From: Odobenus rosmarus divergens
Taxonomy: Eukaryota > Chordata > Mammalia > Carnivora > Odobenidae
Assembly (NCBI RefSeq): GCF_000321225.1
Contig: NW_004450478.1
Span: 1,042,820 to 1,106,819 of the forward strand
Length of the DNA stretch: 64,000 bases
Direction: 5' to 3'
Position 1 is the stretch's first letter. Every line of letters begins with the position of its first letter. Of this stretch, positions 23,501 to 34,133 are shown one piece after another. The notes beneath the pieces were generated by a model, which saw only the letters and a list, made by a program, of their open reading frames with translations, was not told the origin of the DNA and did no database searches. A program made the position numbers and the translations under genes.

Positions 23501-24543
23501 AAATAAAACGCTAATGGTGCACTTTGGTTCCATAGCTATGTCCCCTCACAACACTTATTTTGTGTAAAGTAGTGTTTCCCATTAAATAAAGTAATTAAGA
23601 AGCATTCAGCAGTGGAGGAAATAACACATGAGGTGTGCTACTGAGGTACTAAATAAATTATGGAGGAATATGTGGAAAGGTAAGACAGCCATGTCTGCTT
23701 TACTGCATTTCATGTGAGACATGCATATTTCTTTTACACTTTTTCACATTATTCTTCAAATAATTAAGTTTGGCCCTTTTTATAATATGACACTGAATAC
23801 TCAGAATATTTACTGCATGCGTGCCCTGAAATTCCAGTCATCCATAGTTCACTGGCGAACTATAAACCTTAAGGAACATGCATTTCAATCCTAGAGGTTA
23901 ATTCCTAAAAGAATGAGGCGCTTCTTATTGCATACTTAATTATTCTGGTGACTAGCCCTTATCATTTTTTATGTATAAGAAGCTTGATAAACTCATAAGT
24001 ACTTACAATTACCTGGATCTCATTCAGTTACTTTTCTAGGCATTTGAAGAAAGATATTAAAATAACCAAATTTCTATTGATGAATTGAGAAAGGATGGCA
24101 TGTTGGTCTCAGACCTTGTATATCATAAATCACTTTATAAATTCACATTATAAAATTTAAAAAATCAGATAAACTTCATTACAGAATAGTATGCATATGA
24201 ATCTAGGAAAGGCACAAAGGTGGCCACAGAAATGGAGAGAGGTATTCAACACTGTGTATAGTAGAAAACTGAATATTTAGCTTAATTTCAATTCCTTTTT
24301 TTCTGGGGTGATCTGGGTTTATGGGACATGTACCAGCTTCTTACACTGTGATTCAGAAAAACAGCATAATACTACAGAAACTCAAAAGGTCAGTTGGTCT
24401 CTGTGCCTGTAGACAGCTGGACAACTAAAACCTCAAGAAAAAAGATTGCAACCATTTACATAATTAAAGACAGTTATGATTCAGCATTTGTTTCTATTTC
24501 TCCTCCACAATGAACAAATTCCTATACCTTGAATTGTTCCTTG
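23501..24543. other. AT-rich stretch, no gene
   Basis: No coding feature or named repeat. Confidence 0.4.
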
Positions 24544-24563
24544 AATTACACCTTGGTGTAATT
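24544..24563. repeat. Short perfect inverted repeat
   Basis: 'aattacacc', a two-base spacer, then 'ggtgtaatt': 9-bp perfect arms. No flanking element identified. Confidence 0.9.
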
Positions 24564-24832
24564 TATCCCTGATGCAGAGGGGAAATTCTGGCTGAGGAGG
24601 CAGGTCCTTCATTTTCCTTACGAGGTCCTTTGTCATTTTCAGGACTAGAATTACAGTCCTCTCTATATTTTCTTGATTGTTAAAATTCCTAAAAGGCAGC
24701 TCCTACATCCCTATTAAGAGATGAACCAAAGTTGAATTCCACATTTCACACCCTAGTACATTTAAACTCTGAGATGTATGCTACTTTTGTTGTTGGAGTC
24801 TAAAAATTATTTGTATATAAAATGATTTTTAG

Positions 24833-24894
24833 ATAAACAAACGTCTAATAAAGCATTCTAACTATAAACAAACCTCTAATAAAGCATTTTAACC
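24833..24894. repeat. 31-bp tandem duplication
   Basis: Two adjacent 31-bp units (24833-24863 and 24864-24894) differ at three positions. Each starts 'ataaacaaac' and contains 'ctaataaagcatt', so each carries an AATAAA word. Confidence 0.95.
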
Positions 24895-25882
24895 TTTGTT
24901 GGAATAATTTGAAAAGGTTATACTCAAAGCTCAGTGCTTTAAACAGTTGACACAAAGTGCTCCAATGGAGAATCACTTTGAGATTTGCTTGATTGAACCT
25001 CAGGATCCTTTCATCTATAATAAAGTCTATAGAACTAAAAACTCACCCCATCCAGTTTCATTTGCAGTTGTAGAACTCTGCTGTTTCATTTAATTCCTTT
25101 GCCAACAATTTTCTGGATTCCACCTCCCAACACCCTCTCCCCATGCACACATATTCCTTTCCCACTTATATGTATATGTTCTCCAGCTAAACTCAATTAA
25201 AATGAGGTGAACATTGGATAGAAACCTCATTTACTAACCTGATGTGTTCCAGGAGATAGTCAATGTCACAGGAGAGGTATGGTGCAATGTTTTTGTATTA
25301 ATTTTTTTCTACTTATATTTATCGCTTTATATTAAAATGAACAAGGGTAAGTTATGGAGTAAAATACAATGTTTGCATAATTTTTAGGATAAAACAAGAG
25401 ACTTCAATGAAATTTCCAGAAGGGGATGTTTACCATTCTCTGCTTAGGAGAAAACGTAGTGGAAAAGTTTAATAAGTATTAGGCTTGCTGTGTCATACCT
25501 TGACTTTTTCTTTGCAAACAATGCACACACTAACAATTTAAATGTATTTACCATAGACTCATAGAATTCAATGTAAGAAAGAACATGTAAGATATGTAAA
25601 CAAGACTTCGTGTGCAGATGAATTTGAGGCCCTGAAAACTTGAGTGATTTGAAAAAAAAAAAGGAAAAAAAACCGGATTCATACAACTGGAGACCTGTGA
25701 TAATCATGTGAGCACCTACAACCCTGACTCTAATTTCCGTTCTTCCAGCTGTACCGTAATGCCTCATAGACATGTCCATTGTCCTTTGTTTTTACTTCAG
25801 AAATCTGTAAACACAAGGAGAACTTATCAGAATCAACAGTGATAGAAAGTGGCATTGCCACCGATAGTCCTCCTCTGGAACT
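24895..25882. other. AT-rich stretch, no gene
   Basis: A weak MIR-like stretch may lie at about 25550-25700 ('atagactcatagaattcaat'). The 111-codon minus frame at 25444-25779 shows no domain. Confidence 0.35.
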
Positions 25883-25903
25883 TGGCTCCAAGGTTATTTT
25901 TAC

Positions 25904-26147
25904 TTTTTTAAAAGGAGTCATTTATTCATTCATTCATTTAAGAGGGAGAGCACACACGCGCATGTGCGTGCACATGCACACAGGCATGAGCAGGGGGCAG
26001 GGGCAGAGGGAGAGGGAAAGAGGGAGAAGCAGACTCCCCTCTGACGGGCGCAGTCCATCCCCTGGCTGGATCTCACCAGCCTGAGATAAAGACCTGAGCT
26101 GAAATCAAGAGTCAGACACTCAACAGACTTTGCCTCCCAGGCACCCC
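25904..26147 (-). mobile_element. Can-SINE with CA/CG expansion (antisense)
   Basis: (ATTC) run, purine-rich body with a 33-bp alternating CA/CG/TG tract (25950-25982), 'agcagactcccctctgacgg', 'gacctgagctgaaatcaaga' and 'ctcccaggcacccc'. A target duplication with two differences flanks it ('tggctccaag' at 25883 and 26148). The ~100-codon frames on both strands are repeat-derived. Confidence 0.96.
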
Positions 26148-26166
26148 TGGCTCCAAGATTATTTAC

Positions 26167-27249
26167 GAACAGAACAGAATTTGGGTTGACAGAAAGGTTG
26201 CAAACCCCGCCGGGAAGGGACCAGTTTCTAAAGGCCAAATGGTCTAATTATAAGATATTCTTAGGTGGAGATGCCTAGCGCAGGAAGGTAATATTATTGT
26301 GGAGGTCCAACCTGATACTCTTTTAAAGGGCAAATAAATAATGAGAGACATGCTCCCTTCCAAGGCTTCACACCCAATTGTCTTCCTGGAGGCTGACACT
26401 TGTAGCTTTCCTGGGTGCGCTCTTATTTGATAAGGGGCAACCCTGTCTCAGAGTGACAAGATGCTAAGGTGCTGCTGTTTCTTCCCCATAGCCAAGATCT
26501 CCTCCATGCTGTTTATTGCTGTTTCCTTCAGCATTTCTCCTGTAAATCCTGCCTGTGGTTACCAAACTTTAGTTCTATATAAATCACTGTTTTAACTGCC
26601 CTGCTATTTGTACTAGAAAATAGGAGAGAGTAAAATGTAGCAAATAATTGCTTCTCCAGGGCTTGGGTTTCCTCATATTATAGTTTCGTGGCATGATCTG
26701 GAACTGCATCAAACTCTATGAGCTCCTTTTCTGAAGGAACATTTCCCATTCTCAAGACTGAATGCTTTGCCTTGAAGCTACTTGATGTTCAGCGATGACA
26801 TGTTAAAATGACTGACACTGCATTGACTTGAAAAATTCAGGGACTTCTTATTTCTTGGAATTTGATTCTATATCAGTCGGGTAAATTGGGTTTTTCACTG
26901 AGTTGAAGTAAACACACATTCAGGGTCACTGGTGACACATATCTGGGATATTATTGTATTGGATAACAAGTCAATAGGGCTGGAACACAAGGCGCATGAT
27001 CGTTGAGGAGGTACAATATAATGGAGACAATCCTGGGGAACTTTGGAGAGTCTTGAGTGTCACTCTCACCTAAGTACCTCTGACTTTATTCTATTGGTTT
27101 GGGGAAACATAAATATTTTGAAGGAAACAAAATTTAATACTCTCTAGCAGGCTTCATGAAGATGAGGCTGGTGACAGGAAAAGGGTGGAGAGGTTGCAAT
27201 AGCCCAGAAGAGGCAGACATTTAGCCTTTACAATAATATAGCTAAGAAA
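26167..27249. other. Mostly unique stretch, no gene
   Basis: About 1.1 kb with no named repeat. 'gagaggttgcaatagcccag' near 27190 may already belong to an old L1 3' UTR. Confidence 0.35.
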
Positions 27250-28110
27250 CAGTGATACTCATTCAACAAATGTTTAAGTACCCATTAGGTGTCAGATTCT
27301 GTGTTTGGGTTAGAGCATGATAAAATAGACTGGCATGACTCTTGTCCTTATGGAGTTTACGTTCTACTATTGAGGGATAGATTTAAAAAAAAAGAAAATC
27401 TAATAAATGCTGGAAAGGAAATAAACAGACAGAATAGAGGGTAATCTATGAGAATATACTTTAAATAGGTTGGTAAAGAATGGGATTTCTAAGAAGTTGG
27501 TATTTCAGCTAACGTGAAGAATGGGAATCTCAACACACCCAACGAGAAGCCCACATTCAGAGGGTCAAGATGAAACTTTGCTTGTTCAAAGAACTCAGAG
27601 GAGACCAGTGCAGTTGGGGCTCAAATGATGTGGGGAGAAAAACAAGGTTATGGTGGGGAGGGGGTTGAAGTGACTCATTCCCGGCTATATAAGGGCATGG
27701 CAAAAACTAGATTTTCTTCTGAGGGAAGTAAACTGCAACAGAAAGGATCGTCACAAGGGAGCCCCATGCTTAGATTTGTCTGTTAAGAGGATCACCTCAC
27801 TGTGGAAAGAATGGTTTGTGGAAAGGAGTTGGAAAAGGAGAAAGAGGCTAGGAGGTAACTAATGCATGATCTGAAACAGGCTTATAAAAATAGACATGAA
27901 AAGAAATTGCTGGATTTGAGATTCTATTTTATAAAGAAATTGTTGATGATTCAGGGTTCTATGGTTAGAAAAAGGGAGTAATCCCCGATTTCTGGCTTCA
28001 GCAGTGGGGTTTGGTTATAGAAAAGAAAAAGAATGGGAAGAACAAGTTTAAGGTTATGCTTTGCCCGTACTAAATTTGAGATGTCTGAAAACGTCCACAG
28101 AATGAGAAGC
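27250..28110 (+). repeat. Old L1 (L1M type) 3' UTR, long fragment
   Basis: The order matches the old L1 3' UTR: 'ctcattcaacaaatgtttaa', 'cttgtccttatggagtttac', 'taagaggatcacctcactgt', 'tggaaagaatggtttgtgg', 'tttctggcttcagcagtggg' and 'actaaatttgagatgtctga'. About 860 bp, strongly diverged. The 129-codon plus frame at 28033-28422 starts in it and shows no domain. Confidence 0.65.
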
Positions 28111-29599
28111 ATCATCACTCATGTGATGGCCAAGGCACTGGGAGATCCCATCCCAATCTCAGGGTTAGTAGACACTCATCCAAACCTACACCCATACAGT
28201 TTTCTCTGTTCTTCTTTTTGGTGTGACAGAAGTGTTCACCTGCGGACCCACTGCATGTTTAGACACTATTTTAAATGTTATATCAAATCTGCTAAAATGA
28301 ACAGTACAGCAGCATTAGGAATATATCCCAAGGGGTGTAAAGGGTTTTTTTTTTCTTTCCTTTGGTTATTATTAAGTGTTTTACAATGTAATGTTTTCAT
28401 AGCAGAAATTTTATCAACATAATGAGAACTTATTTATCCAAACAAGTGCTTTTTCCCTTCAAAACAACTCCCTTAGGAGGCTGCATATTTTCTCCAGAAA
28501 CACTAGCTTTGTTGACAGTGTTTCTGGAAACTTCCTTTGGAATGTCTTCAGATTTTATAGGATATTTTTGAATGATGGTATGTTTTCTTCTCTAAAGATT
28601 AATTTTCATAAACAACCAATTTTAATAAGCAAAGTATGATGTATACATTGAGGACCAAATTTAGACAAAGGTTACAGAGGGACTATAAATCAAGTAGATG
28701 TATTTTTCCATATGGCTCATCACTGGCTAAAAAGATAATACCTAAAGAAGAATTACAGCATAATTAAAACTGGTTGTAGCTTCCCATAGTGACCCTTGAT
28801 TTCTACATAATAGATATTTTCTACACTTGACATTTTCTTACAACCTTAATACTTTAAAATCACACCAAATATTTCAACAGATAACACTAACTTGAATCAA
28901 TTACTGTGAGATTCTTCACCTACATTCCACATGTTCCTAATAGTTATAACCAATCTTAGCCACCATCTATTGCAAAAATGTATCTATTTAAATTTATGTG
29001 AAATGGATAAAGGAAGATAAGCCCTTAACTAATAGGTTGAGTTCTGTTGTCCATTGTGATAAGCAATTTAATCTTGAATGATTATGTGTAGAGTTCTCTG
29101 TTTTGCCATAATTCTGAATCTATATTAAACATATTGTCAGAGAAGTTGGCAGGCACATTGTGAATTTCATGAGTTACATCCAGACCTGGAGAATTTGACC
29201 TTTGCTAAAACTAGTTCCATGATGAAGAACTGCAGCACTGCACCACCTGAGCCCTTTTCCACAACCAAGGTAATACCAGTGACTGTGCAGATTTCATCAT
29301 GGGTTGCATCTACTGCAAACAGTAGCTCTAGAGTTAACTTGTGAATGCACAAGGGAATGAACCTTAGTCCCAGCCAAGAACCCTCCACGGTGACCTGATG
29401 TGCCGTGGATAATCTAATACCCAAAATTTCAAGATAAACAAAATCTGGCAGATTCATAGATTACATATTTGGAACCTACCAAATCTAGCATTGTTTCCTG
29501 CTCTGTTATGAAATTTATAAAAAACGTGTCTAAAAAAGTCGCCTTAGTCTCATGGTCAACTTGTGTCTATTTCTGCTTTGCTGTCTCTTTTTGTGGTTT
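28111..29599. other. AT-rich stretch, no gene
   Basis: No repeat recognised. A 96-codon minus frame at 29167-29457 is open with plausible amino-acid composition, but I recognise no family in it. Confidence 0.35.
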
Positions 29600-29725
29600 C
29601 GAAATGTTCCTCAGCCTTGACTTCTGTTTATCTTTCACTAGACTATAAGGGGTATCAGGGTAGTCAATTACTTTTATGTTCTCAGTGTATGGCACAGAGG
29701 AAGTCATAAATAAATCTTTTTGTTG
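29600..29725 (+). repeat. L2 3' end
   Basis: 'cactagactataaggggtat', 'atgttctcagtgtatggcac' and 'agtcataaataaatctttt' follow the L2 3' end ('actagactgtgagctc' ... 'agtgcctggcacatag' ... 'aataaat'). Confidence 0.6.
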
Positions 29726-29856
29726 GACAGAAGAAAGGGAAGGTGGGAGGGTAGGGAAGAGAAGTTAGGTTTACCAGATTTCACAGGCTTAAAAATATGG
29801 TCTCGAGTCAAATTGCTGGCACTGAAGTCCTCTTTAACTTTAACTAATAATGGATG

Positions 29857-30392
29857 GTGTTATGCTGAGTGAAATAAGTCAGTCAGAGAAAGAATCATAT
29901 GACCTCACTGATAAGAGGAATTCTTAATCTCAGGAAACAAACTGAGGGTTGCTGGAGTGGTGGGGGGTGGGAGGGATTGGGTGGCTGGGTGATAGACATC
30001 GGGGAGGGTATGTGCTATGGTGAGCACTGTGAATTGTACAAGACTGATGAATCACGGATCTGTACTTCTGAAACAAATAATGCAATATATGTTAAGAAAA
30101 AAAAAGAAGAAGAAGAAGAAGATAGCAGGAGGGGAAGAATGAAGGGGAGTAAGTCGGAGGGGGAGACGAACCATTAGAGACGATGGACTCTGAGAAACAA
30201 ACTGAGGGTTCTAGAGGGGAGGGGGGTGGGGGGATGGGTTAGCCTGGTGATGGGTATTAAAGAGGGCACATTCTGCGTGGAGCACTGGGTGTTATGCACA
30301 AACAATGAATCATGGAACACTGCATCAAAAACTTATATATCAGGTACGGTGATTAACACAACAATAAAAAAATTATTTAAATCTGAAAAAAA
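29857..30392 (+). mobile_element. 5'-truncated L1 with two tandem 3' UTR modules
   Basis: One insertion of about 536 bp, flanked by the 11-bp repeat 'aataatggatg' (29846-29856 and 30393-30403). It starts at the end of ORF2 ('gttatgctgagtgaaataag'). It then carries two related modules that share 'gaaacaaactgagggtt' (29934-29950 and 30194-30210, a 260-bp period). They are joined by an A-rich (GAA)n linker (about 30096-30122). It ends in 'acaacaataaaaaaattatt' and a poly(A) tail. Each module has a G-rich tract (29962-29981 and 30216-30238). The two short plus frames in the modules are not genes. Confidence 0.95.
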
Positions 30393-30439
30393 AATAATGG
30401 ATGCAAAAAAATAGTTTCTCCAGTGAGCATTAATATCCT

Positions 30440-30805
30440 CATTGAGGAAATTTGTACCAATCTAAAAAGGCTATTGTAAGGGGGCTCCTGGGTGGCTCAG
30501 CTGTTAAGCATCTGCCTTCGGCTCAGGTCATGATCCCAGGGTCTTGGGATCGAGCCCTGCGTCGAGCCCGCATCAAGCCCCACATCAGGCTCTCTCTCCG
30601 CGGGGAAGCCTGCTTCTTCCTCTCCCACTCCCCCTGCTTGTGTTCCCTCTCTCACTGTGTCTCTCTGTGTCAAATAAATAAATAAGATCTTTTTTTTAAA
30701 GCTATTGTAAGGACTAAATAAAACATACAGAGGTGTTAGTATAATATTTGTGTATTATGTACTATTTGAACTGTAAATAGCTCTCTATATTTTAGCTTTT
30801 ATTAT
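30440..30805 (-). repeat. MIR remnant split by a Can-SINE, antisense
   Basis: Left part (to 30480) 'gtaccaatctaaaaaggcta' and 'ttgtaag' continues after the SINE at about 30712 with 'gactaaataaaacatacaga' and 'attttagcttttattatc'. Joined, they follow antisense MIR ('ttgtgaggattaaatgag' ... 'gttagctattatta'). Confidence 0.55.
30481..30700 (+). mobile_element. Can-SINE with internal triplication
   Basis: 'ggggctcctgggtggctcag' head, CT-rich body and '(aaat)aagatcttttttttaaa' tail, with an exact 11-bp target repeat 'gctattgtaag' (30470-30480 and 30701-30711). Around the B-box, a 12-bp unit of the form 'atcgagccc(c/t)gc' occurs about three times (30549-30583), where related copies have one. Confidence 0.97.
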
Positions 30806-33020
30806 CTTGAGAGGATGTCAGGAATCCATTTGAGAATTTGATAGAAATGAACTCTCCCCTCAAATAATTGTATGTCTTTAATAAGCTCTTCAAACCTATC
30901 CATGTACAGCATACTAAGAACCATTCACTAAAATTAGTCACTTCTTCCCCCAGCTACAACTCATTAGTGAGGTGAAATCTACTTATTTTTGTTGGGACCA
31001 GTAATATTTTTTAATGAAAAAGAATAGAACAAAATAGAAAATAGAATATATCTTGTATCTCATTTCATTAGGGTAAGTAACTGTAGAAGTTCTGTGAAAC
31101 TTTATTTCATGGGTGTGTGTGTGTGTGTATGTGTGTGTGTGTGAGGTTACACTGTAAAGTTACAGCCTTTTTCAAGATGGGACACACTTGAGCATCCTTC
31201 AGACCCTAATGCCTAGTTGTCGTCTTAGCCCTTCCTGTTCTTAGTTCTACACAGTATCTTTGATTCTCAGCCTTTTTTGGTTTTAGTTCTACCTTGTCTG
31301 TTTGGTTTCTCAAACATCTGAGCACAACAGCCATGCTTGCACATGCAACAGACCATAGGGTTAATCATTTAAAAAATGAATTAACTAACTCTGAAGATCA
31401 CATTAATCATTGCATATTAACCCCACCAGCAACATAAATGTCATGTTCAGGAGATAAGGTGTATGCATCTGAATTCCAGATGTGCTATGTGGATGACTTA
31501 TATTTGAGTTTCATTGTCATACTGCCCTTTGGCTATGACCTGGGCACATGTTATACATGAAACAGGTATAGCCAAATGCTTCTAGTAATTGCATTATTCT
31601 GGATAATATCCAAAGTACCAGTTCTAGGCCAGACTTTGTGCTACAGCATGATGCCTTATAGTGAAATTATAACGAATGTGTGTTCCAGGTTTTTATAATG
31701 AAACTGCTTTAAGTCAATTTATCCACTTTCTTAATTTGAAACCAGAATCAAAATATAGGTCCTGTATGAGTCAAGTGACTCTTGTATAAAAGATAATTTC
31801 ATACCTGCATTTAAAATATTTTCTATTTGAATTTTAGGTACCAATGATTATATTCACAAAAGCCTAAAGGTCTGTAGATGATGAAGACAATCATCTAAAT
31901 GGTCTGCTCAATGACCATTGATCTAATTGTCTTCTTCCTCAAAAAGTGTCTCTAAACTGAGTTACAGCTGCATTAACTTTATGGTCTCTAATTATAAATG
32001 TCTTACTTATTATGGAAGTTTATCAGCAATTAATATACTTAGACATATGGGCACATGGCTAGACATATCAGTTAAAGAAAAACACATTAACTATTTCTTT
32101 ATGATGTCCTCTATTCTCACATTAGAGATCTTAGGAAGATTTGCCAAAGGAATTGCAGAAGTTGGAAGTTATTGTTTATTTACTTTCTCTTAAATATTTG
32201 TTGAATGAGGAATGAACTAAGTTATCATATTAAGAAAGGAAAACATAACTAAACTTTTTACTCTAACATTACCTGGCCTATTGACTAAATATATATGGAT
32301 TTTTCATGAAGGTAAACATCTTTAATAAGCTTCAAAATGTAAATGTTCAAGATTTGTAACTTCATATATATATAATGTGAATAGCTGCAATGAAACAGCT
32401 AGCTGTTCATGTCTGAATTTAAGAGATCAGAAAACCAACCACTGGTGTAATAAATAGTATTTTGTGCATGCAAACTTAGAAAATACAATTTACAGGCATG
32501 AAATAGAATTTGTAACAATGGCAACAGAAACTAAACAACCAAAATATAGTCACATGATATGGTTCCTTGAAGAGCATTAGCCCACCAGTCAGGAAGCCTT
32601 AATTTTATTTTTCTTATTGTCGTGACTATTCTTGGCTTATTGTTGATCTTTTGAAAGCTGAACATCAAATTATGACTTTGTGAAACAGAAATACAAAAGC
32701 GAGATTCATATCTGTCCTATTCAAGATTGCATGTGAGAAAAAGGAAACTGAAAAGGATTTGTTTTGTGAATAAATATAATCAAATTTTAGCTTTATTTAG
32801 GCAATATGTGTCTCTTCCTTCTAATGTCTTAAAAATGAACATTTTTCTGTCTAATTATGTGAAAAATTATTTACGTTGCCTCAAATGTGAGATTCCTGAG
32901 AATAATTTCATAAATACAGAAATAGGTCTATTAATTATGAAAAATAATCTTAATTATGTAATATTTAAAAATTAGTATCATGAGTTTTTCTTTTAAATGC
33001 TGTCATTCATTCTCTCATAT
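30806..33020. other. AT-rich stretch, no gene
   Basis: Apart from the (TG)n run listed separately I see no named repeat. Two plus frames (31927-32193 and 32727-32975) are AT-rich and show no domain. Confidence 0.4.
31112..31143. repeat. (TG)n microsatellite
   Basis: A TG run of about 16 units with one TA interruption ('gtatgtg'). Confidence 0.95.
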
Positions 33021-33037
33021 GAAAACTGGGAGAATTC

Positions 33038-33239
33038 TTTTTTTTTTTTTTTAAGATTTTATTTATTTATTTGAGAGATAGAGAATGAGAGATAGAGGGC
33101 ACGAGAGGGAAGAGGGTTAGAGGGAGAAGCAGACTCCCCGCTGAGCAGGGAGCCCGATGTGGGACTCGATCCCAGGACTCCAGGATCATGACCTGAGCTG
33201 AAGGCAGTCGCTTAACCAACTGAGCCACCCAGGCGCCCA
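33038..33239 (-). mobile_element. Can-SINE, young-looking (antisense)
   Basis: A poly(T) run, 'aagattttatttatttattt', purine-rich body, 'gatcatgacctgagctgaag' and 'ccaactgagccacccaggcg'. An exact 17-bp target duplication 'gaaaactgggagaattc' (33021-33037 and 33240-33256) flanks it. The minus 77-codon frame is SINE sequence. Confidence 0.98.
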
Positions 33240-33363
33240 GAAAACTGGGAGAATTCCAATTGCATACAAACTCTGTTACTCTTAAGAGGCACTCAGTCAC
33301 TTATTCATTTACATTTATAACATGGAGTCCATGAAAAACTAGAATTTGGAGTTCAGAGTAAAC

Positions 33364-33990
33364 TTTTGTTTTTTTGTTATGTTGATCACCATACAGTAAT
33401 TCATTAGTTTTAGATGTAGTGTTCCATGATTCATTGTTTGTGTATAACACCCAAGTGCTCATTGTAATACGTGCCCTCCTTAACACCCATCACGGGGCTA
33501 ACCCATCCCCCACCCCGCTCCCCTCTGAAACCCTCATTCTGTTTCCCGGAGTCCATCGTCTCTCATGGTTCATCTCCCCCTCTGATTTCCCCCCCTTCAT
33601 ATTTCCCTTCTTTCTCCTAATGTCCTCCATGCTATTCCTTATGTTCTTCATATGAGTGAAACCATATGATAATAGTCTTTCTGTGCTTGACTTATTTCAC
33701 TTAGCATAATCCCCTCCAGTTCCAATCATGTTGATGCAAATGTTGGGTTCATCCTTTCTGATGGCTGAGTAATATTCCATTGTATATATGTACCCCATCT
33801 TCTTTATTCATTTGTCTGTTGAAAGGCATCTTGACTCCGTCTACAGTTTGGCTATTGTGGACATTGCTGCTATGAACGTTGGGGTGCACGTGCCCCTTCT
33901 TTTCACTACATCTGTATCTTTGGAGTGAATACCCAGTAGTGCAATTGCTGGGTCATAGGATAGCTCTATCTTTAACTTTTTGAGGAACCA
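33364..33990 (-). mobile_element. 5'-truncated L1, single-module 3' UTR, antisense
   Basis: Poly(T) end, 'gttgatcaccatacagtaat', 'gtagtgttccatgattcatt', a C-rich tract (33502-33523), 'ctcatggttcatctccccct', then ORF2 C-terminal region ('ctgagtaatattccattgta') and on to 'actttttgaggaacc'. The ORF2 frame is broken. No clear target duplication was found. Confidence 0.93.
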
Positions 33991-34018
33991 CTGAAGCATG
34001 AACCATTGAACCAGGAAG

Positions 34019-34133
34019 CATGTTGATCTTACTCACTGCTGTATCTCTAGCGCAGTACCTACTAGTCATACTAGCAGTGGGAGTTGAGTTAATATGTTTT
34101 ATTCCTACATTTTGAATAAATGAAGGAACAAAA
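34019..34133 (+). repeat. L2 3' end
   Basis: 'cttactcactgctgtatctc', 'tagcgcagtacctactagtc' and 'ttttgaataaatgaagg' follow the L2 3' end in order. Confidence 0.65.

Noticed and set aside
28033..28422. 129-codon plus frame
   Set aside because: Starts in an old L1 3' UTR and shows no domain.
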